DNA from: an uncultured Nitrosomonadales bacterium
GTDB taxonomy: Bacteria > Pseudomonadota > Gammaproteobacteria > Burkholderiales > Gallionellaceae
Direction of reading: 5' to 3'
NCBI GenBank assembly: GCA_903861075.1
Contig: CAIOSY010000145.1
Location: 1 to 42,148 of the forward strand
DNA length: 42,148 nt
Each line of letters begins with the position of its first letter. The first letter of the stretch is position 1. Under the pieces are notes generated by a model. The model ran no database searches, was not told the DNA's origin, and saw only the letters and a list, made by a program, of their open reading frames with translations. A program made the translations under genes and the position numbers. Positions 7,963 to 16,227 of the stretch are shown piece by piece.

Positions 7963-8870
7963 AGGCGGTGGAATGCGGGGTTCAGTGTGAAGAATTCAGG
8001 ATGAATGAGGCGGGCGGTGTGCCGGATTCGTCCTGTTATTTATCCTGTCCGGCACCGGCCAAGTTGAATTTATTTTTGCATGTCACAGGGCGGCGGGCGG
8101 ATGGTTATCATTTGTTGCAAACCTTATTTCGCTTCATTGATTTAAACGATACCTTGCATTTTGAATTGCGTACCGATGGTTTGATTCGCCGCCGCAATAC
8201 AATTGAAGGTGTGCAGGAGGATCAGGATCTTTGCATTTGTGCTGCCAGATTGCTGCAAAAAGAAACTGGTTGTACTTTAGGAGTAAACATTGATCTGGAA
8301 AAGAACATTCCGATGGGCGGGGGGCTGGGGGGCGGGAGTTCGGATGCTGCGACGACTCTGATTGTATTGAACCGTTTGTGGTCGCTGGGTTTGAATCGAG
8401 ATTCGCTGATGTCTATCGGGTTGAAATTGGGTGCGGATGTGCCGGTATTTATTTTCGGTGAAAGTGCATACGCTGAAGGGGTGGGAGAGGATTTACAGTC
8501 CTATCCTTTGCCTGATGCGTGGTATATCGTGCTTTTTCCTCCTGTTCATGTGCCGACAGAAAAAATATTTTCACATCAGCGCTTGACAAGAGACTCTGTT
8601 CCGGTAATAATTCGCGCCCTCAAGTTGCAGCAATGCCGAAATGATCTTCAAGCCGTGGTGTGTGAACTTTACCCGGAAGTGGAAAAATATATTTCTGAGT
8701 TAAATCGGTATAGTCGTGCCATGATGACGGGTTCCGGTGCATGTGTTTTTGCCGAGTTCGATAGTCAGTCGCATGCTGAAGCTGTGATGAGGCAACTCGC
8801 GCCAGATATGCGCGGTGTGGTTGTAAAAGGTTTGTCAAAACATCCGTTGCAGGATTGGGTGTTGCGTTAA
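7959..8870 (+). CDS. ispE: 4-diphosphocytidyl-2-C-methyl-D-erythritol kinase
   Basis: A GHMP-family kinase that phosphorylates the 2-hydroxyl of CDP-methylerythritol in the non-mevalonate isoprenoid pathway. Visible motifs are PAPAKLNLFLHVTGRRADGYH near the start, the ATP-binding glycine-rich loop IPMGGGLGGGSSDAA, and the C-terminal MMTGSGACVF loop. The ATG at 7959 overlaps the lolB stop (ATGA) and has GGAAG five bases upstream, giving 303 residues. ATG at 8001 would give 289 residues, closer to the family's typical N-terminus, and cannot be excluded. It is followed directly by tRNA-Gln and prs. Confidence 0.95.
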   Translation: MKAVECGVQCEEFRMNEAGGVPDSSCYLSCPAPAKLNLFLHVTGRRADGYHLLQTLFRFIDLNDTLHFELRTDGLIRRRNTIEGVQEDQDLCICAARLLQKETGCTLGVNIDLEKNIPMGGGLGGGSSDAATTLIVLNRLWSLGLNRDSLMSIGLKLGADVPVFIFGESAYAEGVGEDLQSYPLPDAWYIVLFPPVHVPTEKIFSHQRLTRDSVPVIIRALKLQQCRNDLQAVVCELYPEVEKYISELNRYSRAMMTGSGACVFAEFDSQSHAEAVMRQLAPDMRGVVVKGLSKHPLQDWVLR

Positions 8871-8875
8871 GTTAT

Positions 8876-8950
8876 TGGGGAGTCGCCAAGTGGTAAGGCA
8901 ACGGGTTTTGATCCCGTCATTCGTAGGTTCGATCCCTACCTCCTCAGCCA
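8876..8950 (+). tRNA. tRNA-Gln (anticodon UUG)
   Basis: A 75-base cloverleaf with acceptor arms TGGGGAG and CTCCTCA (T1-A72 as usual for Gln, one G-T pair) and anticodon TTG in the loop GTTTTGATC. The T-arm is TAGG-TTCGATC-CCTA, the discriminator is G73, and an encoded CCA ends the gene. It sits between ispE and prs, as in many betaproteobacteria. Confidence 0.96.
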
Positions 8951-8955
8951 CAATT

Positions 8956-8983
8956 AGGGCACTTATGTGCCCTTTTGCTTTTT
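8956..8983 (+). terminator. Intrinsic terminator after tRNA-Gln
   Basis: Arms AGGGCAC and GTGCCCT (8956-8973) with a four-base loop are followed by a T-rich tract interrupted by GC. It ends the ispE/tRNA-Gln transcript just before prs. Confidence 0.7.
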
Positions 8984-9000
8984 TAATTTAAGGGGTTCAC

Positions 9001-9951
9001 GTGTCCTACGATAGCTTGATGATATTTACTGGTAATGCTAATCCTAAGCTTGCAGAGGCAGTGGCACAGCACCTGAATATCAAGCTGGGAAATGCGACTG
9101 TTGGTCGTTTTTCCGACGGCGAGGTCACCGTTGAACTTCTTGAAAATGTGCGCGGCAAAGATGTTTTTGTACTGCAATCCACTTGCGCGCCGACCAATGA
9201 TAATTTGATGGAAGTGATGGTCATGGTAGATGCGCTGAAACGCGCTTCTGCCGGTCGGATTACTGCCGCGATGCCGTATTTCGGCTACGCCCGTCAGGAT
9301 AGACGTCCGCGTTCTGCGCGCGTCGCCATTACCGCTAAAGTTGTCGCCGACATGCTCACCGGTGCCGGTGTAGACCGTTTGTTGACCATGGACTTACACT
9401 CGGATCAGATTCAGGGGTTCTTTGATATTCCTGTCGATAATATCTATGCGACGCCGATTCTGCTGGCCGATGTATGGCGTCAGAACTACCCGGATTTGAT
9501 GGTTGTATCGCCTGACGTCGGTGGTGTGGTTCGTGCCCGTGCTTTGGCTAAACAACTGGATGCCGATTTGGCGATTATCGACAAGCGTCGTCCACGCGCC
9601 AATGTTTCTAAGGTGATGAATATTATCGGTGAAGTCTCCGGTCGCACCTGTTTGATCATGGACGATCTGGTTGATACCGCTAACACCCTGTGCGAAGCCG
9701 CTAAGGCACTCAAGGAAAAGGGCGCAACCCGTGTATTGGCGTACTGTACGCATCCTGTGTTGTCCGGTTCAGCGATCGAACGCATCGAAAACTCAGCGAT
9801 CGACGAACTGGTGGTAACCGATACAATTCCTTTGTCAGAAGCGGCGCAAAAATGCAGCCGTATTCGTCAATTGAGTACAGCCGAATTGATGGCTGAAACG
9901 ATACGCCGCATCAATAACGAAGAGTCTGTGAGTTCTTTGTTTACAGAATAG
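9001..9951 (+). CDS. prs: Ribose-phosphate pyrophosphokinase
   Basis: The enzyme transfers pyrophosphate from ATP to ribose-5-phosphate to make PRPP, the precursor for purines, pyrimidines, histidine, tryptophan and NAD. The 316-residue length matches class I Prs. Motifs are the ATP/ribose loop region [20 protein letters not shown], the metal-binding [17 protein letters not shown] and the PRPP-binding loop [14 protein letters not shown]. The start is GTG at 9001 with an AAGGGG ribosome site. It is followed by rplY and pth, a standard betaproteobacterial order, but each has its own signals: a terminator lies before prs and another after rplY. Confidence 0.97.
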   Translation: MSYDSLMIFTGNANPKLAEAVAQHLNIKLGNATVGRFSDGEVTVELLENVRGKDVFVLQSTCAPTNDNLMEVMVMVDALKRASAGRITAAMPYFGYARQDRRPRSARVAITAKVVADMLTGAGVDRLLTMDLHSDQIQGFFDIPVDNIYATPILLADVWRQNYPDLMVVSPDVGGVVRARALAKQLDADLAIIDKRRPRANVSKVMNIIGEVSGRTCLIMDDLVDTANTLCEAAKALKEKGATRVLAYCTHPVLSGSAIERIENSAIDELVVTDTIPLSEAAQKCSRIRQLSTAELMAETIRRINNEESVSSLFTE

Positions 9952-10030
9952 ATTTTATCGGTAGCCATGTTGGTTGCCGGTTGTATGAATTGTCTGGTCG
10001 CGGATAATTCTATTATTGGAGAAGTAAAAA

Positions 10031-10630
10031 ATGACGATTACATTCAACGCAACAACACGTACAGCGCAAGGAACGGGTGCGAGCCGCCGTCTGCGTAAAG
10101 CCGGTTTTTTGCCAGGCGTAATTTATGGCTCAGGCGATGCAGTTATGATCCAAATGGATCATAACGAGATGTATTACAAGTTACGCTCAGAAGCTTTTCA
10201 TGCTTCTATCCTGACGGTGACGCTGGATGGTAAAGAAGAAGCTGTGCAATTGCGCGCCTTTGTGAATCATCCATTCCGTCAGCAAGTTCAGCATCTTGAT
10301 TTTCAACGTGTTGATTTAAACAAGAAATTGCACATTAAAGTACCTTTGCATTTTATTAATGCAGATATCGCTCCAGGCGTTAAAACAGGCGGCGGTAAAA
10401 TCAGTCACGTTATGATTGATGTGGATGTGTCTTGTCTGTCAATAGATTTACCCGGGCATATTGAAGTTGATTTGTCTGGATTAGAGTTGGGCCATTCGAT
10501 TCATTTGTCCGACTTGGTTCTGCCTAAGGGTGTTGAGCTGGCAGCTCATGGTTCTCATACCGCTGAAGCGGTTGTTGCAACCGTACATGTGCCACGTGGT
10601 GCAGTTGAAGCTGCTGCAACGGCAGCTTAA
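10031..10630 (+). CDS. rplY: 50S ribosomal protein L25 (general stress protein CTC form)
   Basis: A 199-residue L25 of the long CTC type that binds 5S rRNA in the large subunit. The N-terminal L25 domain (residues ~5-92) shows GTGASRRLRKAGFLPGVIYG and VNHPFRQQVQHLDFQRV. The C-terminal CTC beta domain (~100-185) follows, ending in an alanine-rich tail. GGAG lies eight bases upstream of the ATG. It is probably cotranscribed with prs across a 79-base gap and is closed by a strong terminator. Confidence 0.96.
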   Translation: MTITFNATTRTAQGTGASRRLRKAGFLPGVIYGSGDAVMIQMDHNEMYYKLRSEAFHASILTVTLDGKEEAVQLRAFVNHPFRQQVQHLDFQRVDLNKKLHIKVPLHFINADIAPGVKTGGGKISHVMIDVDVSCLSIDLPGHIEVDLSGLELGHSIHLSDLVLPKGVELAAHGSHTAEAVVATVHVPRGAVEAAATAA

Positions 10631-10659
10631 TCGAATAGAAATACATTTCGGTTCGGCCT

Positions 10660-10697
10660 AAAAACCCGCCATGCTGATCTCAGCATGGCGGGTTTTT
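10660..10697 (+). terminator. Strong intrinsic terminator after rplY
   Basis: A perfect 17-base inverted repeat (AAAAACCCGCCATGCTG and its complement, loop ATCT) ends in TTTTT. The A-run on the other side makes it able to work in both directions. Confidence 0.92.
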
Positions 10698-10734
10698 GCA
10701 CTGTTAAATTCAATTCGTCGAAAGTGTTTTATTA

Positions 10735-11310
10735 ATGAGTCAAATACGTTTAATTGTCGGTCTGGGTAATCCTGGACGCGAATATGAGGACACGCGCCAT
10801 AATGTAGGTTTTTGGTGGTTGGAAGAATTTGCCCGATCTGAAAATTTGAATTTTAAATCGGAGAGTAAGTTTCACGGTTTGGTAACGCGTGGGCAAGTGT
10901 TTTCTCATGAGATTTTTTTACTCAAGCCGCAAACATTTATGAATCTCTCCGGTCGTGCTGTGTGTGCAATCGCGCAGTTTTATAAGATTTCGCCGGGTGA
11001 AATACTGGTTGTCCATGATGAGTTGGATCTGCAACCTGGTGTGGCGCGTCTGAAGATGGGCGGGGGGCACGGGGGGCATAATGGTCTTAAAGACATTATT
11101 GCGCAGCTTGGAACAAAGGATTTTTGGCGTTTGCGTCTGGGGATAGGTCATCCGGGAGATAGGGCTGAGGTGGTGAATTTCGTGTTGAACAACCCGCGTC
11201 GCGAAGAGCGTGATTTGATTGGGGAGGCAATGCAGCATTCACTTCATATAGTCTCACTTTTAATTGAAGGAAAAATGGAAGCTGCGATGTTAAAATTACA
11301 CACGAAATGA
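10735..11310 (+). CDS. pth: Peptidyl-tRNA hydrolase
   Basis: A 191-residue enzyme that frees tRNA from stalled peptidyl-tRNA. The family motifs are all present: [19 protein letters not shown] with catalytic H22 and N12, [13 protein letters not shown], the HDELDLQPG loop with its catalytic-site aspartate, and [13 protein letters not shown]. It has no obvious Shine-Dalgarno sequence directly ahead of the ATG. The gap from the rplY terminator is only 37 bases, so its promoter must overlap or closely follow that hairpin. Confidence 0.96.
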   Translation: MSQIRLIVGLGNPGREYEDTRHNVGFWWLEEFARSENLNFKSESKFHGLVTRGQVFSHEIFLLKPQTFMNLSGRAVCAIAQFYKISPGEILVVHDELDLQPGVARLKMGGGHGGHNGLKDIIAQLGTKDFWRLRLGIGHPGDRAEVVNFVLNNPRREERDLIGEAMQHSLHIVSLLIEGKMEAAMLKLHTK

Positions 11311-11481
11311 GGTGAGTTCGCCTTGTTATGTGATTGCTGGGTGTGTGGAGTTTTATAATAAATATCGCGTCATCAAGTCCCTGATAATATGTTTGTTATG
11401 CAAATTTAACAAATTGTGAATGATGTCTTTAATAAGTTTTTACTAATTACTCTCGTTTTTTGAGGGGATGAATTGAATAAT

Positions 11482-11509
11482 TTGCAGTAAATGCCTGATG
11501 AGGTATACT
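11482..11509 (+). promoter_or_regulatory. Candidate sigma-70 promoter for the small lysine-rich protein gene
   Basis: TTGCAG (11482-11487) and TATACT (11504-11509) are 16 bases apart in an A+T-rich 262-base gap after pth. The predicted start near 11516 leaves a leader of about 55 bases that is very rich in T and A and carries GGAG before the ATG. Confidence 0.5.
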
Positions 11510-11572
11510 TGCAAAACATAAGATATAAATGTTTATTTTGTTTTTTTAATAACCAAATTTTCGGAGAAATAA

Positions 11573-11827
11573 ATGAAAGTTCGTCGTTCAAAGGAAGAAA
11601 TAATCAAGGAATTGGAAGCAAAGATTCAAAAATTGAAGGAAAAATTCAGTGAGGAAAAAGAAGTTAAACTCACCAAGGCTAGCGCAGGGATTCTTGAAGC
11701 GATTGCCGCAGTAGAAAATGCAGCTGAACTAAATAATATCGCAGTATCAGAAGTTATAAAAGCAATCTCACGCATGAAGCGCACGGGTTTAATTATTGAA
11801 AATTCTCCTCGAAAGTCTAAAGCATAA
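11573..11827 (+). CDS. Small lysine-rich helical protein, unknown function
   Basis: An 84-residue protein I do not recognise. The first ~35 residues have a strong coiled-coil heptad pattern rich in K and E (EEIIKELEAKIQKLKEKF). The middle (ILEAIAAVENAAELNNIAVSEVIKAI) is amphipathic helix, and the end (RMKRTGLIIENSPRKSKA) is basic. Its charge and size suggest a nucleic-acid-binding or ribosome-associated helper, but this is only inference. It is a monocistronic unit with its own promoter, a clear ribosome site (CGGAG, six bases before the ATG) and a hairpin after the stop, which together make it a convincing expressed gene. Composition is more A-rich than in its neighbours. Confidence 0.75.
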   Translation: MKVRRSKEEIIKELEAKIQKLKEKFSEEKEVKLTKASAGILEAIAAVENAAELNNIAVSEVIKAISRMKRTGLIIENSPRKSKA

Positions 11828-11847
11828 TCGACTTGTAGATTATGTAT

Positions 11848-11868
11848 TGCCCGCTATTGTAGCGGGCA
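11848..11868 (+). terminator. Hairpin after the small lysine-rich gene
   Basis: Perfect arms TGCCCGCTA and TAGCGGGCA with a three-base loop lie 20 bases past the stop. There is no T-run after it on the plus strand, so it may be an imperfect terminator or an RNA-end stabilizer. Confidence 0.5.
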
Positions 11869-11942
11869 TATTCGGATTATCAATACGACCCAGTGTAAAA
11901 GTAACAGAGGAAGGGATAACAGGTTCTGTCCGTTCTGAATAT

Positions 11943-12242
11943 CTACTTAATCTGATGTAAAAATCGTTGTTCCATGCAGTCGCTATCCCCGGCCTGATAC
12001 TCGCCGCAAATCATCGGTCTTCGAACATAGATTGTGCATAGCATCGTTTGTCTATCGAGTGCGGCACACCAACCATCCTCTAGTCGTCTCATGATCCAAC
12101 CACCCCATTGATCCTGTTCAGTCAATACAGCCGGGATGTCATCACCGCTCATCAGCATTACTTCCAATCGGCAGCAACAAGCTTTGCAAGTAGTGCAAGA
12201 AATGGCGGGAACTTCATTCATTATGTTAATGTGTTTATTCAT
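11943..12242 (-). CDS. YkgJ-like cysteine-cluster (zinc/iron-chelating) protein
   Basis: A 99-residue protein with the cysteine pattern of the YkgJ/UPF0153 family. It has C16, C19 and a C22-C23-C24 run ([13 protein letters not shown]), then [24 protein letters not shown] and a final cysteine in DSDC. The family is thought to bind a metal or an Fe-S cluster; the biochemical role is not established. The gene is alone on the minus strand, divergent from rlmF with a 71-base gap. The initiator could be M1 or M8; neither has a strong ribosome site. Confidence 0.82.
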   Translation of the reverse strand: MNKHINIMNEVPAISCTTCKACCCRLEVMLMSGDDIPAVLTEQDQWGGWIMRRLEDGWCAALDRQTMLCTIYVRRPMICGEYQAGDSDCMEQRFLHQIK

Positions 12243-12313
12243 TTGTTTGGTTTTTTGTATCTTGTGACGATTATACCAAGGGCGACAGGCCGCATGAAAA
12301 GAGAGTAGAGTGC

Positions 12314-13291
12314 ATGAAAAATAAATTAGTTGATTCTGTACCGTTAGATGGCACGCCTGTTGATAAATTGCACCCGCGTAATTTGCATCGTGGTCGCTAT
12401 GATTTTGAAAAGCTGATCAATGCTTATCCAAAACTGGCAATCTTTGTTTCGCGGAATATCTATGGTGATGAATCGATAGATTTTGTCGATGCGGCTGCCG
12501 TGAGAGCGCTCAATTGTGCTTTATTAATTCATTATTACGGTATAAAAGGCTGGGATATTCCTGCTCGGTATCTTTGTCCTCCTATTCCGGGACGAGCGGA
12601 TTATTTGCATTATCTGGCTGATCTGATGGCGCAGGATGGTCAGTTATCACCCATGGTGCGTGTGCTCGATATTGGGACGGGTGCGAATTGTATTTATCCT
12701 CTGATCGGTCATGCTGCATACGGCTGGAAATTTGTGGCGAGTGATATTGATTCCGCAGCGCTTGAAAATGCGCAACGTATTTTGCGTGAAAATCCCCAGC
12801 AAGCCTGTGCTATTGAGTTGCGCTTGCAAACGAACCGGAATTCTTTTTTTAAGGGTATTATTCGGCAGGACGAGAGATACGATATGACCCTTTGCAATCC
12901 CCCTTTTCATCGCTCAATGGCGGCAGCAAATGCCGGTACGACGCGAAAGTGGAAAAATTTGGGAAAAGCTATTTCTCAAAACCCGGGATTAAATTTCGGC
13001 GGGCAGGGAGCCGAGCTTTGGTGTTGTGGAGGCGAAGAGATGTTCGTGTGTCATATGATAGAAGAAAGTATCAAGTTTAAAACGAATTGTCTTTGGTTTA
13101 GTTCACTCATTTCAAAATCAGCGAGTTTGCCCGGTGTGTATCGCGCACTGAGTAAGGCAAATGTGTCAGCATATCGTACGGTGGAAATGGCGCAGGGTCA
13201 AAAGAAGAGTCGATTTGTGGCGTGGACTTTTTTTAATGAGCAGCAACGCACCTCTGCCAGAAATCAGAATGTGATTGCAGTCAGGCAGTAA
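12314..13291 (+). CDS. rlmF: 23S rRNA (adenine-1618-N6)-methyltransferase
   Basis: A 325-residue SAM-dependent methyltransferase of the RlmF/YbiN family, which methylates A1618 of 23S rRNA. The family's N-terminal signature [17 protein letters not shown] is clear. The SAM site is [16 protein letters not shown] and the catalytic motif is CNPPFH, the NPPF form used by N6-adenine methyltransferases; [11 protein letters not shown] follows. The length is slightly above the usual ~308. It is a single gene between the divergent YkgJ-like gene and the ABC-F gene. Confidence 0.95.
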   Translation: MKNKLVDSVPLDGTPVDKLHPRNLHRGRYDFEKLINAYPKLAIFVSRNIYGDESIDFVDAAAVRALNCALLIHYYGIKGWDIPARYLCPPIPGRADYLHYLADLMAQDGQLSPMVRVLDIGTGANCIYPLIGHAAYGWKFVASDIDSAALENAQRILRENPQQACAIELRLQTNRNSFFKGIIRQDERYDMTLCNPPFHRSMAAANAGTTRKWKNLGKAISQNPGLNFGGQGAELWCCGGEEMFVCHMIEESIKFKTNCLWFSSLISKSASLPGVYRALSKANVSAYRTVEMAQGQKKSRFVAWTFFNEQQRTSARNQNVIAVRQ

Positions 13292-13323
13292 ATTGTCGAT
13301 TTTGACTTTCCCCGCGCCTCCTC

Positions 13324-13335
13324 GCTAGCGCTAGC
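13324..13335. promoter_or_regulatory. 12-base perfect palindrome upstream of the ABC-F gene
   Basis: GCTAGCGCTAGC is a perfect palindrome ending about 16 bases upstream of an extended -10 box (13349-13357). It covers the position a -35 element would take, so it could be an operator; no regulator is identified. Confidence 0.3.
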
Positions 13336-13348
13336 TAGTCAGTTCAGT

Positions 13349-13357
13349 TGATATAAT
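13349..13357 (+). promoter_or_regulatory. Extended -10 promoter (TGATATAAT) before the ABC-F gene
   Basis: TG, one base, then TATAAT forms a consensus extended -10 that does not need a -35. It predicts a start near 13364 and a ~40-base leader. A second extended -10 (TGCTATCAT, 13390-13398) lies so close to the ATG that its transcript would be leaderless. Confidence 0.5.
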
Positions 13358-13404
13358 TGGGTCATTGTTGTGGGTAAACCGTACGCCTCTGCTATCATAT
13401 TGTT

Positions 13405-15252
13405 ATGCTCAATATATTAAACATGACTTATCTGCAGGGGGGCGAACCGCTGTTTAGCGGGGCGAATTTACAGGCTTTTGCTAATCAGCGTATCGGATTG
13501 GTGGGCAAAAATGGTTGTGGAAAATCCACTTTGTTTCGTCTGATTCGAGGGGAGTTGCAACCGGAAAGCGGCGAGGTTTCGTTGCAAAGTGGCAAAACCT
13601 TAGCCTGTGTCGAACAAGAAATCAGTCATTCTGATCTAAGTGCCATGGAGTTTGTTCTCGATGGTGATGTTCAGTTGCGACGTTTGGAAAAAATTCTGCA
13701 ACAGGAACAGCATGATGGCGACTGGTTTGAAGCGCAGCAGCACTTTGAGGCGATAGACGGTTACGGTGCACGTGCGCGTGCAGCACAATTATTAAGTGGG
13801 CTGGGATTTGATACTGGCGCGCTGGAACGTCCTGTCTCAAGTTTTTCAGGTGGTTGGCGTATGCGGCTCAATTTGGCGAGAGCACTCATGCATAGAGCAG
13901 ACTTATTGCTTCTTGATGAACCGACCAACCATCTTGATTTGGAAGCCATTCTCTGGCTTGAGCAATATTTGGCGCGTTATCCGGGAAGTATTTTACTCGT
14001 ATCGCATGACAGGGAATTTCTTAATGCGACCGTCAATCGTATTGCCCACGTTCACGAAGGTGTGATTGATAGTTATGCGGGAGATTATGACGATTTCGAG
14101 CGGGCAAGAGCAGAGAGGATTGCTCAGCAAAATCAGGCATTTCAGACTCAGCAGTTAAAAATTGCCCATTTAGAAGATTTTGTACGCCGCTTTAGAGCTC
14201 AGGCCACCAAGGCGAAGCAGGCACAAAGCCGAGTTAAGGCGCTAGAGCGACTTACCCGTATCGCCGCAGTACATATAACGGATGGACATTTTGAACTGGA
14301 AATTGAGGCTCCTGAACGTAGTCCGGATTTGTTGATGCGTTTGGAAAATATGGGTTTTTCTTATGGCGAGAAGATTCTGTTCAAAAATATGAACATGGTG
14401 TTGCGTGCGGGTGCGCGTATTGCCCTGTTGGGGCCAAATGGCGCAGGTAAATCAACGTTGATCAAATTGTTGGTGGGCGAGTTAACGCCGACTACGGGCA
14501 GGTTGGAGGTAACACCAGATATTCGTATCGGTTACTTTGCTCAGCATCAACTGGAAAACCTGGATGGTGATGCAACACCGCTACAACACCTTGAACGTCT
14601 TGCGCCCGGGGAAACAACTTTGGCGCTACGTACTTTTTTAGGGCGTTTTGGTCTGGCAGGGAACAGCGAAGATCGCCCCGTGGCAAGTTTTTCCGGTGGA
14701 GAAAAAAGTCGATTGGCGCTGGCGTTGCTGGCATGGCAAAAACCGCACTTGTTATTGCTTGATGAGCCGACTAATCACCTCGATTTAGATATGAGAGATG
14801 CCTTAACACTGGCGCTGGAGGAATATGCCGGTGCGGTGGTGATCGTTTCTCATGACCGAAGTTTGATACGTGCGGTTGCAGATGAGTTGTGGCTGGTGGC
14901 GGATGGAGATGCCCTGCTCTTTGATGGGGATTTAGAAGATTATAAGCGTTGGATAGAGTCGCGTCGTCCGCGTGAAACAGTACAGGTAAAACCTGAAAGA
15001 GCGACAAAGTCCGTCGCGATAAAACCCAATATGAAAGCGTTGCAATCTAAGCGTAGCAAGTTGGAAATTGAGTTAAACAAGGCGCAGCTTGAGTTAACTC
15101 AAATCAATAATCAGTTAGGAAATCCCGCCACTTATAGCGACTGCACCAGTGAATTTATTATGAACCTGAACACCAGGCGCGAAATTGTGCAGACACGGGT
15201 TGATGAATTAGAAGAAGGTTGGCTGGTGCTTGAAATGGCGATGGAGGCATGA
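13405..15252 (+). CDS. ABC-F family ATPase (YheS-like)
   Basis: A 615-residue soluble protein with two ATP-binding domains and no membrane segment, the ABC-F layout of translation factors. Domain 1 has Walker A GLVGKNGCGKSTL (~32-44), signature SSFSGGWRMRLNLARAL and Walker B LLLLDEPTNHLD. A helical linker follows (~240-300). Domain 2 has LLGPNGAGKSTL, SFSGGEKSRLAL and LLLLDEPTNHLDL. The last ~90 residues are a basic, coiled-coil C-terminal extension. The opening and the linker resemble YheS rather than Uup or EttA. ABC-F proteins bind the ribosomal E site and rescue or regulate stalled ribosomes; the precise role of YheS is only partly known. Confidence 0.9.
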   Translation: MLNILNMTYLQGGEPLFSGANLQAFANQRIGLVGKNGCGKSTLFRLIRGELQPESGEVSLQSGKTLACVEQEISHSDLSAMEFVLDGDVQLRRLEKILQQEQHDGDWFEAQQHFEAIDGYGARARAAQLLSGLGFDTGALERPVSSFSGGWRMRLNLARALMHRADLLLLDEPTNHLDLEAILWLEQYLARYPGSILLVSHDREFLNATVNRIAHVHEGVIDSYAGDYDDFERARAERIAQQNQAFQTQQLKIAHLEDFVRRFRAQATKAKQAQSRVKALERLTRIAAVHITDGHFELEIEAPERSPDLLMRLENMGFSYGEKILFKNMNMVLRAGARIALLGPNGAGKSTLIKLLVGELTPTTGRLEVTPDIRIGYFAQHQLENLDGDATPLQHLERLAPGETTLALRTFLGRFGLAGNSEDRPVASFSGGEKSRLALALLAWQKPHLLLLDEPTNHLDLDMRDALTLALEEYAGAVVIVSHDRSLIRAVADELWLVADGDALLFDGDLEDYKRWIESRRPRETVQVKPERATKSVAIKPNMKALQSKRSKLEIELNKAQLELTQINNQLGNPATYSDCTSEFIMNLNTRREIVQTRVDELEEGWLVLEMAMEA

Positions 15253-15298
15253 AAGCTTCGCTTTAGTCTTTTGCTGTGCCAAGAATTTTTATTCTGCT

Positions 15299-15327
15299 TT
15301 GTCATTGTCTGTTCGATGTGGTTTAAT
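15299..15327 (+). promoter_or_regulatory. Candidate sigma-70 promoter for nadK
   Basis: TTGTCA (15299-15304) and TTTAAT (15322-15327) are exactly 17 bases apart. The expected transcription start is at about 15334-15335, the first base of the nadK ATG, so the transcript would be leaderless. No Shine-Dalgarno sequence is present ahead of the ATG. Confidence 0.5.
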
Positions 15328-15334
15328 CACGCCC

Positions 15335-16207
15335 ATGAAATTTTCATTCAAAAATATTGCGCTCGTTGGTAAGCATAAGTCGCCTGAAGTGGCGATTCCT
15401 TTGTTGTGCCTGGCGAAATTTTTGACTGAGCGTCATTTTCAAGTGACGGTGGATAGTCTGACGGCTGAACAGGTGACGGATATCGCTTATCCTGTCATGA
15501 CACTTGAACAAATGACCCGCGTCGTCGATCTGGTGATTGTGATTGGTGGCGATGGCACTTTATTGAATATCGCCCGTACTTTTTCGCCTCACCATATACC
15601 GTTGATTGGGGTTAATCAGGGACGACTGGGGTTTTTGACTGATCTGACGCTGGATAATATGCTGGGCAGTATTTCGGCAATGCTGGCGGGTGACTATGTT
15701 ACAGAGCGACGCTTACTGTTGTCGGCACGCGTGTTGCGTGAAGGTGCAGAGATTTTTACCGGTCTTGCTTTTAACGAGGTCGTGGTGCATCGCAGCCAGA
15801 TTAGCAGTATGGTTGAATTTGAAGTCCGCATCGATGGAGAGTATCTTTATAACCAGCGCGCCGACGGGTTGATTGTTTCTTCACCTACAGGCTCGACAGC
15901 TTATGCGATGTCAGCGGGTGGGCCGATTTTGCACCCTGGGCTGGATGTATTAGAGTTGGTGCCTGTTTGTCCTCATACCTTGAGTAATCGTCCTATCGTT
16001 GTTAATGGTTCGTCGGTTTTGGAGATTTTGATGCACCGCACCGGAGATATTCGGATACGCTTAGATAGTCATACGAGTTTCGATTTAAAGTTGCACGATA
16101 AAATTATTATTGCTCGTCATTGTGATCATGCACATCTACTGCATCCGGTTGGTCACAGTTACTATCATACGCTGCGGGAAAAATTGCAGTGGAATCAATC
16201 CCTCTAA
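15335..16207 (+). CDS. nadK: NAD kinase
   Basis: Phosphorylates NAD to NADP. The 290-residue length and motifs are typical: GGDGTLLNIAR (71-74 GGDG, catalytic D73), NEVVVHR, and GSTAYAMSAGGPILHPG in the substrate pocket. I start the gene at ATG 15335, because the N-terminus MKFSFKNIALVGKHKS then fits the family. The longer open frame from 15230 overlaps the ABC-F gene and adds 35 unrelated residues. It is followed 20 bases later by recN, a frequent pairing. Confidence 0.95.
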   Translation: MKFSFKNIALVGKHKSPEVAIPLLCLAKFLTERHFQVTVDSLTAEQVTDIAYPVMTLEQMTRVVDLVIVIGGDGTLLNIARTFSPHHIPLIGVNQGRLGFLTDLTLDNMLGSISAMLAGDYVTERRLLLSARVLREGAEIFTGLAFNEVVVHRSQISSMVEFEVRIDGEYLYNQRADGLIVSSPTGSTAYAMSAGGPILHPGLDVLELVPVCPHTLSNRPIVVNGSSVLEILMHRTGDIRIRLDSHTSFDLKLHDKIIIARHCDHAHLLHPVGHSYYHTLREKLQWNQSL

Positions 16208-16227
16208 CGGTCTGAATTTATAACGAT

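Noticed and set aside
9394-9785. Long antisense frames within prs and other core genes
   Set aside because: They are reverse-strand shadows of strongly coding sequence and have no independent signals.
11392-11413. TTTGTTA/TAACAAA inverted repeat after pth
   Set aside because: Seven A/T-rich pairs in an A/T-rich gap are expected by chance, and there is no T-run.
15230-15334. Longer start for nadK
   Set aside because: The extra 35 residues overlap the ABC-F gene and do not resemble NAD kinase N-termini.
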